DNA of 64,000 bases from an uncultured Stenotrophomonas sp. (lineage in GTDB: Bacteria; Pseudomonadota; Gammaproteobacteria; Xanthomonadales; Xanthomonadaceae): NCBI GenBank assembly GCA_913775725.1, contig CAJYNG010000019.1:62001-126000 (forward strand), in the 5' to 3' direction. This document shows, piece by piece, positions 41,741 to 52,162 of this stretch. The position numbers and the translations under genes are program-made. The notes beneath the pieces were generated by a model, which searched no databases, was not told the origin of the DNA, and saw only the letters and a list, made by a program, of their open reading frames with translations. How positions within the stretch are numbered: the first letter of the stretch is position 1; each line of letters opens with the position of its first letter.

Positions 41741-44700
41741 GGGCGATCCCCAGCAGGTCGTACACGTTACGCATCAGGTCCAGTTCCTGGTACGGCTTGC
41801 CCAGGTAGCGCTGGACACCAATCTCGAAGGCGCGCTGGCGGTGCTTGTCGCCGCTGCGCGAGGTGATCATCACGATCGGCACATCCTTGTAGCGCGGGTC
41901 GGCACGCATCGCGGTGGCCAGCTCGTAACCATCCATGCGCGGCATCTCGATATCCAGCAGCATCAGGTCCGGCACACGCTCTTCCAGGCGTTCCAGCGCT
42001 TCCACGCCATCGCGGGCGACGCTGACCTCGAAGTTGTGGCGCTCGAGGATGCGGCCGGTGACCTTGCGCATGGTCAGCGAGTCGTCGACCACCATCACCA
42101 GCGGCACCTGGCGCTCCTGGCGCGGCGCGTTGGCCAGTACCGGCAGCGTCGGGTTGGCAAGGAAGCGGCGAACCAGCGGCGCCACGTCCAGGATCACCAC
42201 CACACGGCCATCGCCGGTGATGGTGGCACCGTAGATGCCCGGCACCGATGCGATCTGCAGGCCGACCGGCTTGACCACGATTTCGCGGTTGCCCAGCACC
42301 TGGTCGATCGCCACGGCGGCACGCAGGTCGCCGGCGCGGACCAGCAGCAACGGCACCTGGTCCTGGCCATCGGCACGCGCCGGGGCCTGGCCGACCAGAC
42401 TGCCGAGGTCGTACAGCGGATAGTCTTCGCCACTGTAGCGGTAGCTGCTGTCGGCGGCCTCGAAGCGCTCGCGCGACAGGCGGCCGATACCACTGACCGA
42501 AGCGACGGGCACTGCGAAGGTGGTTTCGCCGATCTGCACGAACACTGCCTGGGTGACGGCCAGCGTCTGCGGCAGGCGCAGGGTGAAGCGCACACCCTGG
42601 CCACGCACCGACTGGATGTCGACCGAACCGCCAAGCTGGCGCACTTCGTTGCGTACCACGTCCATGCCCACGCCGCGGCCAGCCAGCTGGCTGACCTGGT
42701 CGGCAGTGGTGAAGCCGGAGGCGAAGATCAGGTTGTCCAGCTCCTGCTCGTTCGGCTGCGCATCGGCGGCCAGCAGGCCACGGTCGATGGCACGGCGACG
42801 AATCGCCTCGCGGTCCAGGCCAGCGCCGTCATCGGCCACTTCCAGCACGATTTCCGAACCTTCGCGGTGCAGGCGGATGGCGATCTCGCCCTCCTCCGGC
42901 TTGCCGGCGGCGCGGCGCTGTTCCGGCGCTTCCAGGCCATGGGCCACGGAGTTGCGCAGCATGTGTTCCAGCGGCGCGACCATGCGGTCGAGGACGTTGC
43001 GGTCCAGTTCGCCGTGGGTACCTTCCAGAGTCAGGTGGACCTGCTTGCCGGTATCCATGCCCGACTGACGGACCACGCGACGCAGGCGCGGCACCAGGCC
43101 ATCGAACGGCACCATGCGCGCGCGCATCAGCCCGTCCTGCAGTTCCGAACTGACGCGCGACTGCTGCTGCAGCAGCGAATCGTACTGGCGCGACAGATCG
43201 TCGAGCACGCCCTGCAGGCCACCCAGGTCGGCCGCCGATTCGTTCAGCGCACGGCTGAGCTGCTGCAGGGTGGAGAAGCGGTCCAGTTCCAGCGGATCGA
43301 ACTTCTGGTCGGCCTGGTCCTGTTCGCGCTGGTAGCGCGCGACGATCTGTGCCTCGGTTTCCAGGTCGAGGCGGCGCAGCTGGTCACGCAGACGCGCATT
43401 GGTGCGCTCCAGTTCGCCCATGGCACCACGGAAGGCACCGAGCTGCTGTTCAAGCCGCGAGCGGTAGATCGCCACTTCGCCGGCATGGTTGACCAGGCGG
43501 TCGAGCAGGTCGGCGCGCACACGCACCTGCTCCTGCTGCGGACGCGCCAGCGGATCTTCATCGACCACGCCTTCTGCCGGCAGCGGTGCCGACAACGGCG
43601 CATCAAGCAGTGCCGGAGCTGCGCTGGCGACGGCTGCCGCGGCGGTTTCTGCGACGCTCGCCACGTTGGCTGCCGCTGCCACTGCCGCAGCGATATCGGT
43701 GTTGGTACGCACTTCGAATGCGTCGACCAGGTCCTGCGCCGGTTCCACCACGCGATGATCACCGGTACGGGTCAGCAGCTGGTGCAGGCGATCGAAGCCA
43801 CGCTCCAGCAGCTGCACATCGCGGCGCTCGATCTCGGTGCGGCCGGCGGCGACGGCTTCCAGCAGCGATTCGATGCTGTGGCCGAGATCGCCGATGGCGT
43901 TGATGCCGGCCATGCGTGCACCACCCTTCAGGGTATGCAGGTCACGCTGCAGGCCGGCCAGCACCTCGCGGTCCTGCGGCGCATCGCGCAGCTCGCTGAT
44001 CAGACCGTCGCAGTGATCGAGCAGGTCCTTGCCTTCCTCGACGAAGATGTCGACCAGCTCGCGGTCGTACACGCTGAAGTCAAGCGCATCGACGCCATCC
44101 GCGTTGTCTTCCAGAGCGGAGGCTTCATCGTGGGCCGGCGCATTGACTGCAACGACTGCGACTTCGGGTTGGACAGGTTCGGCATCGTCATGGACCGTGC
44201 CCTGACCCGGTGCTTGTTCGAGTTCGAAGAAGCGCACCGGCTCTTCGGAGGCCTGCGGTGCCTTGGCAGCGATCTCCTCATTCACCGTCGCCGGGGACGG
44301 CTGATCGGCGCTCTCTCCTTCGCCGACCGCCGCCTCCCCGCCGACGTCCGCATCCTCGGCAAAGGCTTCCGCCTCGCCCGGCGCGAGTTCGCTGGCCTGG
44401 AGGCCGAGCACGGGCCATTGCCCGTCGTCGTCCAGGGTCTGCTCTTCGTCGATCACGTGCAGGCCGGCCTCGAGCGCGGCTGCCAGCGTGACCGGTTCTG
44501 CAAAACCCGGCGCAGCCATTTCATCCTGCAGGCTCGACAGCTCGCTGTCGAGTGGCAGTGCAGCAGCGCTGTCGAAGGCGTTGTCGTCGGCCGCATCCAG
44601 ATCGGAGGGCTGCAGCGTATTCAGGTCGATCGCGTCAATTTTTTCAGACGCGGTCAGCTCGTCCGTGTCGCGGTCATCGACCGGCAGCGCGCTGGCGTCG

Positions 44701-47700
44701 AGGTACGGCGACAGGTCGTCGGCCATGGTCAGATCAGCGTCGTCGACCGTCGCGATCGTGGGCACGGCGGCTGCTTCGGCCACTGCAACAGCAGGCGCAC
44801 TCTCGACCGGCTGGATCGATTCAATCGCGCCGGTGCCTGCCACGGCACGTTCACCTTCGCCCGGCACCGACGGCCATCCGGCGTCGAAGTAACGCGAAAG
44901 ATCGTCGCTGGCGGTCAGCTCGCCCACGTCCAGGCCGCTGTCGGCTACGGCGTCCAGCGTCTGCGGGTCGGCTGCAGCTGGAACCGGTTCCAGCGCATCT
45001 TCGGCAAGCGGCTGCGGTTCGGCAATGAGATCGGGCGCCGCATCGAATGCGGACGGCATGCTGGTTTCGTCCAGCGTGTCCAACCCGGCCAGCGGCGCTT
45101 CGGCTTCGGATGCATGGTCGACATCAGGCGCCAGCTCGACGCCCTCTTCATCCTCGTCTTCCAGCGCGAACAGCGGCCAGCGCGCTTCCGGCAACTCGCC
45201 GGCCAACGCCTGCAGGCGCTGCACCAGCGCGCCCTGCGGAGCGATGCGCGGCTGCTCGGCCTGCAGCGCTTCCATGGTCGCGGTGATCGCCTGTGCGGTC
45301 GCATCCAGCGCGGCCACGCCCTCGTCACCGGGCACCACGTCGGCCGCCAGGGCACGCTTGATGTAAGACTCGGCGCCACCGGTGACGGCGGTGATTTCCG
45401 GCACTTCGGTCATCGCGAAGGCGCCGTTCATGGTGTGCACCGCGCGCAGCAGCGCGTCGCTGACCGGCTGCGGTACCTGCTGCGCCGAACGCAGCCAGTC
45501 CTGCAGGGTGGCCTGGTGGACTTCCACCTCGGCTTCGAGGATCTCGCGCAGCACGCTGTCGATGTTGGCTGGCGTGCCCACGGCCTCCGGCACCGGCTCG
45601 GCTTCGTCCTGCACCGACGCGATGGCTTCGGCCGCCAGGATGCGGCTGATCTCGTCCTCGCCTTCGGTCTCAGCCTCGGCCACCGGTGCCACAGGCGCGG
45701 CCGCTACCGGCAGCGGCACGTAATAGGTTTCCTCACCGGCGCCGACACGGTCGGCGATGGCCTGCATCGCCTGCAGGTCCACGCTGATGCGCTGGCCGTG
45801 GCGCAGCGCGGCGTTCAGTTGCGGCAGCGCGGCGTGCGCGTTGTCGACCATGGCCAGCACAGCCGGCGAGGCCGGACGGCTGCCGTCCAGCACGCGGTTG
45901 AGCATGCCCTCGATCTTCCACGCGAACTCACCCAGGGTGCGGGCACCGACCAGGCGGCCACTGCCCTTGAGGGTGTGGAAGATGCGGCGGATCGGCCGCA
46001 GCCGGTCCATGTTGTCCGGTTGCATGCGCCATGCCGGCAGCAAGCTGCCGAGATTGGCCAGTTCGTCATCGAACTCTTCCAGGAACACCTCACGGATGTC
46101 CTCGTCGATGTTCTCCGCGTCATCATCGAAGCCCGCTTCGAAGCCCGCCTCGGCATCCGCCGTGATTGGTGCTTCGGCCACGGTGGGCGCGGCCGTTGCC
46201 TGCGGATTGAAGTCCGCAGCGGCCGCGCTCAGCTCGGCGAAGAACTGCGCGTCGGCTTCGCTGAAATCGATCGGCGCGATGGTGTCGATGTCGATCACCG
46301 ACACCGCAGGCGCATCCGCCACAGGCGGAGGCGCGTCAGCACCGGGTGCCGGCGCGTCGATCGGTGCATCCGCAGGCGCGGCACCCGTTTCGACGGCAAC
46401 AGGATTCTCGTCCTCCATCGTTGGCATGCCGGCATCGGCGATCTCCAGCGACGGATGCAGCGAGGCATCGTCGTCCAGCGACAGCGTCTCCATCGCATGC
46501 AGCGACAGCACATCGTCGGCGTTGTCCAGCGCATCGGCGTGGAAGCGGAACACCACGTCGTCACCCGCTGGAGCAGCCTCGTGCTCAGCGGCCACCGGAT
46601 CGAACACAGGCGCGGCATACGCATCGGCGTCGATGCCTGTCGTCGCAACTGCGCCCTCTTCGATGTCCAGCGCGACCTCATCCGCCAGTGCCGGCGGCGT
46701 TGCCTCCGACAGCGTCCACTGTGTTGCCCCGCCCTGGCCTGCGTCGGCCTGTTCGAAACTGACCGGATCGAAGCTGGCAAAGGTCGGGCTGCGCTCGTCG
46801 TCGGCAGGTGCGAGTGGATCGGCCTCCGGATGGAACGGCGCAAGATCCCACTGCGGAACCTCGGGCACAGGCGCGCTCGAAGCCGCAAACACCAGCGGTG
46901 CATCTGCGTCGTCATGCAGCGACAGTGGTGCGGACGCAACGGTCCCCAGCGCACCGAACATCAGGCTGTTGTCCACCACCTCCGGTGCAGGCGTGGCCGG
47001 TGGCGGATCAAAGGTAAAGTCCGGCAGTGGCACCGGCACAGTGCCAGCGGCGGGCGCGGCCGGCTGTACAGCAATCTCGATGCGCTCCGGCTGCAGCGGC
47101 TCGGCCTGCAGCGCGACCGGCTCGCGATCCACCAGCAGCGATGCAAACGGAATCGGCGCGGCGGCAACCGGCTCCACCGCATTGCGGTCCGGCAACGGCC
47201 AATAGCGCAGCGCTTCAAGGCTGCTGCGGGTGATATCGAGAATGTCCTCGCGGCCCGGACGGCGGTCGCGCAGGGCTTCGAGGTAGTACTCCAGGCTGGC
47301 CATGGCGTCGGCCAGGGTGTCCAGCTGACGGCCACTGGGCACGCGCTGGCGGCCGATCAGCTCGGCTTCGATGTACTGCTGCACACCGCGCAGGTAATCG
47401 GCAGCCGTGCCCAGATCCAGCATGCGCAGCGCGCCGGAGACATCACCCAGCAGGCGCGGCACATCCTGCAGCTCGGCATGGTTCCAGCTGGTTTCAATGA
47501 AAGCGACGAAGTGCTCGCGTGCGGCGGCGAAGTTGGCGATGGCCTCATGTGCCAGCACCTCTACCGTGCGCCGGTTCTCCACCGCGCTGGGATCGTCCTC
47601 GCCGCTGCCGCCGGCGCCCAGATGGGCGACCTGGTCGTCCAGCGAGGCATCCACGTAGAGCAGTGCACCGGCGATATCCAGCAGCAGGTTCTCGTCGATC

Positions 47701-48431
47701 TGCTGGCGCCCTTCGACCACACCACGCAGTGCGTCACGCTGCTGCACGACCACGCCGCGGGCCACGCCCAGGCCCATCATGCCCAGCGTATCGGCCACCG
47801 CACCGAGTTCGTTGGCCTGGGTCTGCAGCTGTTCCGGCGCACCCCCGGTACGCAGGTGCAGGTCCAGTGCATCCTTGATGCGCAGCAGTTCTTCCTTCAC
47901 CGCGCTGCCAACGGTGTCGAGCAGTTCGCGGTTGCGCCCGCTCAGGCTGCCACGGGCATGGTCCAGCTCGGCTTCGGTGGCGGTGACGCTGTCCGGTGCG
48001 AATGCCAGCAGCACGCTGTCATGCACGCCTTCTTCGCCACGCGCGGCACGGATTTCGTTGAGCAGCGGCATCAGCACGATCGGAATATCGCGATGCCCGT
48101 TCTGCAGGCGCTCCAGGTAGTCGGGCAGCAGCACGCTGCCACGCATCAGGGTCGCGCAGGCTTCATCCCGATCTGCCACACCACCGGCGCCGATGGCATT
48201 GGCCAGCTGTTCAAGCTCCTCGGCCACCATCGCCGGGGCGTACAGCTCGACCATGCGCAGGGTGCCCTGCACCTGGTGCAGGTAGCCGGCGCAGATGCGC
48301 ATGCGGCTGGCATCGGTCGGGTCTTCCGCGTAGTACTCGACCTCGTTGCGCACCTGGCGCAGGGTCTCGTCCAGCTCGGGCTTGACCCAGCCCAGCGCTG
48401 CGTGGCTCATCGCATCGCGCAGACTGCTCAT
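41727..48431 (-). CDS. chpA: ChpA/PilL hybrid chemotaxis histidine kinase
   Basis: 2234 residues from ATG 48431 (MSSLRDAMSHAALG). N-terminal HPt/FimL-like part (YLHQVQGTLRMVELY), then HPt modules with FHTLKGSGR (about 818), VHTMNGAF (about 998, His kept but divergent) and LHTLKGGARM (about 1497), joined by long acidic Ala/Asp-rich linkers. The kinase core follows: dimer region, HATPase with HMLRNSVAHGLE (about 1824) and GRGVGMDVV, a CheW domain, and a C-terminal receiver with VMVVDDSLTMRK and phosphorylated Asp in LLDIEMPRMDG (about 2159). It signals from PilJ to PilG/PilH and controls twitching and cAMP in Pseudomonas. Fewer HPt sites are visible than in P. aeruginosa ChpA. Confidence 0.95.
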   Translation of the reverse strand: MSSLRDAMSHAALGWVKPELDETLRQVRNEVEYYAEDPTDASRMRICAGYLHQVQGTLRMVELYAPAMVAEELEQLANAIGAGGVADRDEACATLMRGSVLLPDYLERLQNGHRDIPIVLMPLLNEIRAARGEEGVHDSVLLAFAPDSVTATEAELDHARGSLSGRNRELLDTVGSAVKEELLRIKDALDLHLRTGGAPEQLQTQANELGAVADTLGMMGLGVARGVVVQQRDALRGVVEGRQQIDENLLLDIAGALLYVDASLDDQVAHLGAGGSGEDDPSAVENRRTVEVLAHEAIANFAAAREHFVAFIETSWNHAELQDVPRLLGDVSGALRMLDLGTAADYLRGVQQYIEAELIGRQRVPSGRQLDTLADAMASLEYYLEALRDRRPGREDILDITRSSLEALRYWPLPDRNAVEPVAAAPIPFASLLVDREPVALQAEPLQPERIEIAVQPAAPAAGTVPVPLPDFTFDPPPATPAPEVVDNSLMFGALGTVASAPLSLHDDADAPLVFAASSAPVPEVPQWDLAPFHPEADPLAPADDERSPTFASFDPVSFEQADAGQGGATQWTLSEATPPALADEVALDIEEGAVATTGIDADAYAAPVFDPVAAEHEAAPAGDDVVFRFHADALDNADDVLSLHAMETLSLDDDASLHPSLEIADAGMPTMEDENPVAVETGAAPADAPIDAPAPGADAPPPVADAPAVSVIDIDTIAPIDFSEADAQFFAELSAAAADFNPQATAAPTVAEAPITADAEAGFEAGFDDDAENIDEDIREVFLEEFDDELANLGSLLPAWRMQPDNMDRLRPIRRIFHTLKGSGRLVGARTLGEFAWKIEGMLNRVLDGSRPASPAVLAMVDNAHAALPQLNAALRHGQRISVDLQAMQAIADRVGAGEETYYVPLPVAAAPVAPVAEAETEGEDEISRILAAEAIASVQDEAEPVPEAVGTPANIDSVLREILEAEVEVHQATLQDWLRSAQQVPQPVSDALLRAVHTMNGAFAMTEVPEITAVTGGAESYIKRALAADVVPGDEGVAALDATAQAITATMEALQAEQPRIAPQGALVQRLQALAGELPEARWPLFALEDEDEEGVELAPDVDHASEAEAPLAGLDTLDETSMPSAFDAAPDLIAEPQPLAEDALEPVPAAADPQTLDAVADSGLDVGELTASDDLSRYFDAGWPSVPGEGERAVAGTGAIESIQPVESAPAVAVAEAAAVPTIATVDDADLTMADDLSPYLDASALPVDDRDTDELTASEKIDAIDLNTLQPSDLDAADDNAFDSAAALPLDSELSSLQDEMAAPGFAEPVTLAAALEAGLHVIDEEQTLDDDGQWPVLGLQASELAPGEAEAFAEDADVGGEAAVGEGESADQPSPATVNEEIAAKAPQASEEPVRFFELEQAPGQGTVHDDAEPVQPEVAVVAVNAPAHDEASALEDNADGVDALDFSVYDRELVDIFVEEGKDLLDHCDGLISELRDAPQDREVLAGLQRDLHTLKGGARMAGINAIGDLGHSIESLLEAVAAGRTEIERRDVQLLERGFDRLHQLLTRTGDHRVVEPAQDLVDAFEVRTNTDIAAAVAAAANVASVAETAAAAVASAAPALLDAPLSAPLPAEGVVDEDPLARPQQEQVRVRADLLDRLVNHAGEVAIYRSRLEQQLGAFRGAMGELERTNARLRDQLRRLDLETEAQIVARYQREQDQADQKFDPLELDRFSTLQQLSRALNESAADLGGLQGVLDDLSRQYDSLLQQQSRVSSELQDGLMRARMVPFDGLVPRLRRVVRQSGMDTGKQVHLTLEGTHGELDRNVLDRMVAPLEHMLRNSVAHGLEAPEQRRAAGKPEEGEIAIRLHREGSEIVLEVADDGAGLDREAIRRRAIDRGLLAADAQPNEQELDNLIFASGFTTADQVSQLAGRGVGMDVVRNEVRQLGGSVDIQSVRGQGVRFTLRLPQTLAVTQAVFVQIGETTFAVPVASVSGIGRLSRERFEAADSSYRYSGEDYPLYDLGSLVGQAPARADGQDQVPLLLVRAGDLRAAVAIDQVLGNREIVVKPVGLQIASVPGIYGATITGDGRVVVILDVAPLVRRFLANPTLPVLANAPRQERQVPLVMVVDDSLTMRKVTGRILERHNFEVSVARDGVEALERLEERVPDLMLLDIEMPRMDGYELATAMRADPRYKDVPIVMITSRSGDKHRQRAFEIGVQRYLGKPYQELDLMRNVYDLLGIARVRE

Positions 48432-48499
48432 GGACGCGCTCCGTTCGCCGCCGCGCGGAAGCCGCGCGAGTTCTGGCGTGGGGAATGGAAATGCTTCAT
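48428..48499 (-). CDS. Possible 23-residue leader peptide coupled to chpA
   Basis: A small open frame, MKHFHSPRQNSRGFRAAANG..., lies in the 97-nt gap between pilJ and chpA and ends at TGA overlapping the chpA ATG (ATGA). No strong Shine-Dalgarno is clear. It may be a coupling or leader ORF, or chance. Low confidence. Confidence 0.25.
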   Translation of the reverse strand: MKHFHSPRQNSRGFRAAANGARP

Positions 48500-48531
48500 C
48501 GACTGGTTCCTTGCTCGCCGCCCTGCCCGCG

Positions 48532-50568
48532 TCACGCCGGCAGCTTGAAGTCGGCGACCGAACGACGCAGGTCGGCCGCCAGCTGCGCGAGGTGGCCGAT
48601 CGATTCGGCGGTCTGCCCGGCACCCTGCGAGGTTTGGCCGGTGATCTGCCGGATCACGCCCATGGTGCGGGTGATGTCCGAGGCCGCAGCCGACTGCTGC
48701 TGGGCGGCGATGGAGATGTTCTTGATGAGGTTGTTCAGTGCATTGGACACGCGCTCGATCTCGGTCAGCGCGGTGCCGGCATCCTCGGCCAGGCGTGCAC
48801 CGGACACCACTTCGGCGGTGGTCTGCTCCATCGACGTAACCGCTTCGTTGGTGTCGGCCTGAATCGCCTGCACCAGGTTCTCGATGCGTCGGGTCGCGCC
48901 GGAGGTGCGTTCTGCCAGGCGCTGCACTTCGTCGGCCACGACCGCGAAACCGCGGCCTGCTTCACCGGCCGAGGCCGCCTGCACCGCTGCGTTCAACGCC
49001 AGGATGTTGGTCTGCTCGGAAATGTCGTTGATCAGTTCCACGATCGAGCCGATTTCCTGCGACGACTCACCCAGGCGCTTGATGCGCTTGGAGGTTTCCT
49101 GGATCTGGTCGCGGATCTGGTCCATGCCCTGGATGGTCTCGCGCACCACGCCGGCACCTTCGGCGGCGATCACCACCGAACGCTGTGCCACGTCGGCCGA
49201 CTCGGCCGAGTTGCGCGACACCTGTTCGATGCTCGCCGCGATTTCGCCGATGCGGTCCGAGGCCGAGGTGATCTGGTTGGCCTGGTGGCCCGCCGCCTCT
49301 GCCAGCTGCATGGCGGTGGCCTGGGTTTCCTGGGTGGACAGCGCGACCTTGGCCGAGGTGTCGTTGATGGTGGTCACCAGGTGGCGCAGCTCGTCGACCG
49401 CGTAATTGATTGCGTCTGCGATGGCGCCGGTCATGTCCTCGGTCACCGAGGCTTTCACGGTCAGGTCGCCCTCACCCAGCGAGGAGATTTCGTCCAGCAG
49501 CCGCATGATCGCCTGCTGGTTGCGGCTGTTGAACTCCACCTGGGTCTGGTAGCGCAGTTCCTGCTCGCGCGAGCGGCTGCGCACGTTGGTGGAGACGAAG
49601 GCGATGATCGCGATCAGCGACAGCGCACCGGACACCACACCGATCCAGAAGTTCGGGAACAGGCGGGTATCGGACACCGAACCGAACGAGGAGAACGCCT
49701 CGAACAGCTTGCGGCTGTCGTCCAGCATGTGCGCCGAACCCTGGCCCAGTGCGGTGGCTGCCGACTGCGCTGCGAACAGCTGGCGGGAGCTGGCCAGGAT
49801 CGCGTCGGCGTCCTGCTTCATCGCTTCCCACTTCTGCTGCGACTGCTCCAGCGCAGCCACGGCGGCAGCACCGCGCACGGCGGTGATGCCCAGTTCCTCG
49901 TTGCCGTTGCGCAGGCCGTCGAGCACCTGCGAGAACACGGTGATGTCACGGGCCAGTGCATCGCCCGAGGTGGCAGCGCCGCTGCCACCGGCACGCATTT
50001 CGGTCACGCGACGGGCCATGGAGCCGGCCACCACCACCTGCTGCAGGGCGCTGTACACCTGCGACGACGGGGCGCCGGAGGCGGACATCGCGCGCACCAG
50101 CTCGTTCAGCTGGGCCTGCAGGCCCGGCACCGCGCCGGTGAAGTTGTTCGCATTGCCGGCCAGCGCCAGCACCGCCGGTTCACTGGCGACCAGCTGCCCG
50201 GCCTGCTTGCCCAGCGGTGCCCAGGTTTCGCCCAGGGTGGCGATCGCACCGGACACACCCGGTTCCTTGCCGTAGCGGCCCTGCAGGGTCGACACGTTCT
50301 GTTCGATCGCGTTGCGGGTGGCCTTGAAGGCGGTGAACGCCTGCGCGTTGCCGCCCACCGCATCACGGCCCTGGTTGGCCAGCTGCTGCGACAGCACCTG
50401 CAGGTCGGCTGCCTTGGAACCGGCATCGGCCAGGCGACTGCCCTGCCAGGTGGCGACGCCGGTGTTGACGCCGAACAGGATCATCGATGCCAGCAGCAGG
50501 AAAAGCCAGAGGTTGCTGCCGCCCAGCCGCAGCTTGCCGGTCTTGGTGGCGTCCGAAGCAGTACTCAT
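48532..50568 (-). CDS. pilJ: Type IV pilus chemoreceptor PilJ
   Basis: 678 residues. Two transmembrane helices (about 20-40 and 312-332) bracket a periplasmic PilJ-type sensor; then HAMP and the MCP signalling domain with the invariant tip [20 protein letters not shown] followed by [20 protein letters not shown]. PilJ senses pilus or surface signals and activates ChpA through PilI. The C-terminal XWXXF-type tether is absent. Next after pilI (41-nt gap). Confidence 0.95.
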   Translation of the reverse strand: MSTASDATKTGKLRLGGSNLWLFLLLASMILFGVNTGVATWQGSRLADAGSKAADLQVLSQQLANQGRDAVGGNAQAFTAFKATRNAIEQNVSTLQGRYGKEPGVSGAIATLGETWAPLGKQAGQLVASEPAVLALAGNANNFTGAVPGLQAQLNELVRAMSASGAPSSQVYSALQQVVVAGSMARRVTEMRAGGSGAATSGDALARDITVFSQVLDGLRNGNEELGITAVRGAAAVAALEQSQQKWEAMKQDADAILASSRQLFAAQSAATALGQGSAHMLDDSRKLFEAFSSFGSVSDTRLFPNFWIGVVSGALSLIAIIAFVSTNVRSRSREQELRYQTQVEFNSRNQQAIMRLLDEISSLGEGDLTVKASVTEDMTGAIADAINYAVDELRHLVTTINDTSAKVALSTQETQATAMQLAEAAGHQANQITSASDRIGEIAASIEQVSRNSAESADVAQRSVVIAAEGAGVVRETIQGMDQIRDQIQETSKRIKRLGESSQEIGSIVELINDISEQTNILALNAAVQAASAGEAGRGFAVVADEVQRLAERTSGATRRIENLVQAIQADTNEAVTSMEQTTAEVVSGARLAEDAGTALTEIERVSNALNNLIKNISIAAQQQSAAASDITRTMGVIRQITGQTSQGAGQTAESIGHLAQLAADLRRSVADFKLPA

Positions 50569-50609
50569 CGTTCAACCTCGATCTTCAATGCAGGGGGCGA
50601 TGCCCGGCC

Positions 50610-51140
50610 TCAGGCCGCGGCTTGCCGGAATTCAGGGGTACGCGACAGCAGCGAGAGCGAGAACACGCCCCAGTCATGGCCGTCGGCATGGAAGGCGCGA
50701 TCGACGAAGTGGCCATAGCGCCCTTCGGCCAGCGTGCCGGCTTCGATCTGCTGGTCCAGTTCGAAGCTGCGCTGGCCGAACAGTTCATCGATGGTCAGCG
50801 CGACGTCGCCGCCGGCCTGGCGCATGATCAGCACGCGCTGGCCTTCCTGCTGCACCGTACGCGTGCCTTCCAGGAAGTACTTCAGGTCGACCACCGGGAA
50901 CAGGTTGCCGCGCAGGTTGCCCACGCCCAGCAGCCACGGCTGCGCGCACGGTACCGGGGTGACCGGCGGCATCGGCACGATTTCCACCACTTCGCGGAAA
51001 TCGGACACCAGCCGGCGCTGGCCGACGCGGTAACCCACGCCACGCCAGAGGTCCTGGGCGAACTGCCGCTCGGGCAGCTGCACCGCGTGGGCCAGGCTGC
51101 GCCGTTCGTAGGCTTCGAGAATGTCGAAGGGCGAGCGCAT
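50610..51140 (-). CDS. pilI: CheW-like adaptor PilI
   Basis: 176 residues, CheW fold: FREVVEIVPMPPVTPVP, GVGNLRGNLFPVVDLKYFL, VLIMRQAGGDVALTIDELFG. It couples PilJ to ChpA. Its ATG overlaps the last base of the pilH stop (TGATG), so translation is coupled. Confidence 0.93.
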   Translation of the reverse strand: MRSPFDILEAYERRSLAHAVQLPERQFAQDLWRGVGYRVGQRRLVSDFREVVEIVPMPPVTPVPCAQPWLLGVGNLRGNLFPVVDLKYFLEGTRTVQQEGQRVLIMRQAGGDVALTIDELFGQRSFELDQQIEAGTLAEGRYGHFVDRAFHADGHDWGVFSLSLLSRTPEFRQAAA

Positions 51141-51502
51141 CAGGCCACCAGTTCGTTGATCCGCGCGATCAGTTCATCCTCGCGCGGCGGCTTGACGATG
51201 TAATCGGCCGCGCCCTGGCGCAGGCCCCATGCCTTGTCGGTTTCCATCGCCTTGGTGCTGACGATGATCACCGGGATGTGCTTGATCGCCGCATCACGGG
51301 CCATCGCACGGGTGGCCTGGAAGCCGCTCATGCCGGGCAGGACCACGTCCATCAGCACCAGCTGCGGCACCTGGTCGCGGACCAGCTGCAGTCCATCCTC
51401 GGCGTTGTCCGCTTCCAGCACCTCGTGGCCGGCACGGCGCAGCCACTGGGTGAACACCGCGCGGTCGGTCGGTGAATCCTCGATCAGAACGATACGAGCC
51501 AT
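51140..51502 (-). CDS. pilH: Response regulator PilH
   Basis: 120-residue single receiver domain, IVLIEDSPTDRAVF with acidic pocket, phosphorylated Asp52 in LVLMDVVLPGMSG, Thr/Ser and Lys in VSTKAME and YIVKPPRED. In Pseudomonas PilH opposes PilG, affecting retraction and acting as a phosphate sink. It has no output domain. 18 nt after pilG. Confidence 0.94.
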   Translation of the reverse strand: MARIVLIEDSPTDRAVFTQWLRRAGHEVLEADNAEDGLQLVRDQVPQLVLMDVVLPGMSGFQATRAMARDAAIKHIPVIIVSTKAMETDKAWGLRQGAADYIVKPPREDELIARINELVA

Positions 51503-51520
51503 TGTGCCTTTCCCCCCTGG

Positions 51521-51922
51521 TCAGGCGTTGACGTATGTGCGGATGGCACCCAGCAGTTCTTCACGCGTGAAAGGCTTCGTCAGGTATTGCTCCGAGCCGA
51601 CGATGCGTCCCCGCGCCTTGTCGAACAGGCCATCCTTGGACGAGAGCATGATGACCGGGGTCGCCTTGAACAGCTGGTTGCCCTTGATCAGCGCACAGGT
51701 CTGGTACCCGTCCAGGCGCGGCATCATGATGTCGACGAAGATGATCTGCGGTTGCTGGTCTGCGATCTTCGCAAGCGCTTCAAAGCCGTCGGTGGCGGTG
51801 ACCACCTCGCAGCCTTCGCGCTTGAGCAGCGTTTCCGCAGTCCTGCGGATGGTCTTCGAATCATCGATGACCATCACCCGGAGTCCTGCGAGTTCCCCGC
51901 CCGCAGTCGTGTTTTCAGTCAT
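51521..51922 (-). CDS. pilG: Response regulator PilG
   Basis: 133-residue single receiver domain: VMVIDDSKTIRRTAE, phosphorylated Asp64 in IIFVDIMMPRLDG, LSSKDGLFDKARG and YLTKPFTREELL. PilG promotes pilus extension and activates adenylate cyclase in P. aeruginosa. First gene of the pilGHIJ-chpABC operon; divergent from gshB with a 240-nt gap (an AT-rich TATAGATACG stretch near 51977 is a candidate -10). The order pilG-gshB-tonB3 is as in Pseudomonas. Confidence 0.95.
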   Translation of the reverse strand: MTENTTAGGELAGLRVMVIDDSKTIRRTAETLLKREGCEVVTATDGFEALAKIADQQPQIIFVDIMMPRLDGYQTCALIKGNQLFKATPVIMLSSKDGLFDKARGRIVGSEQYLTKPFTREELLGAIRTYVNA

Positions 51923-52162
51923 TGCCTATCCCCAAGCGCACGGCCCGATCTCTGGCGGGGGCCGCTACGAAAGCGTATCTATATCGCACTTTCCGCGCCC
52001 GCTTCAAGGCCGCCCCATGGCGCGGGGCATGGCACCCTCCTGAACGTGACGGGTTTCGCAATGCGTGCGCGAGCGCCGGGCGGACGCTGCGTTGCAGTAC
52101 GGCGGGGAGGCGCGCGACCGGCGTTGCCGCTACCATCAACGCCTTGCCTGACAGGTGCGCCC

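Noticed and set aside
41544..48548. A 2334-codon open frame on the plus strand opposite chpA
   Set aside because: It is a mirror of the strong GC3 bias in chpA; it has no domain, low-complexity His/Arg/Gln composition and covers parts of neighbouring genes.
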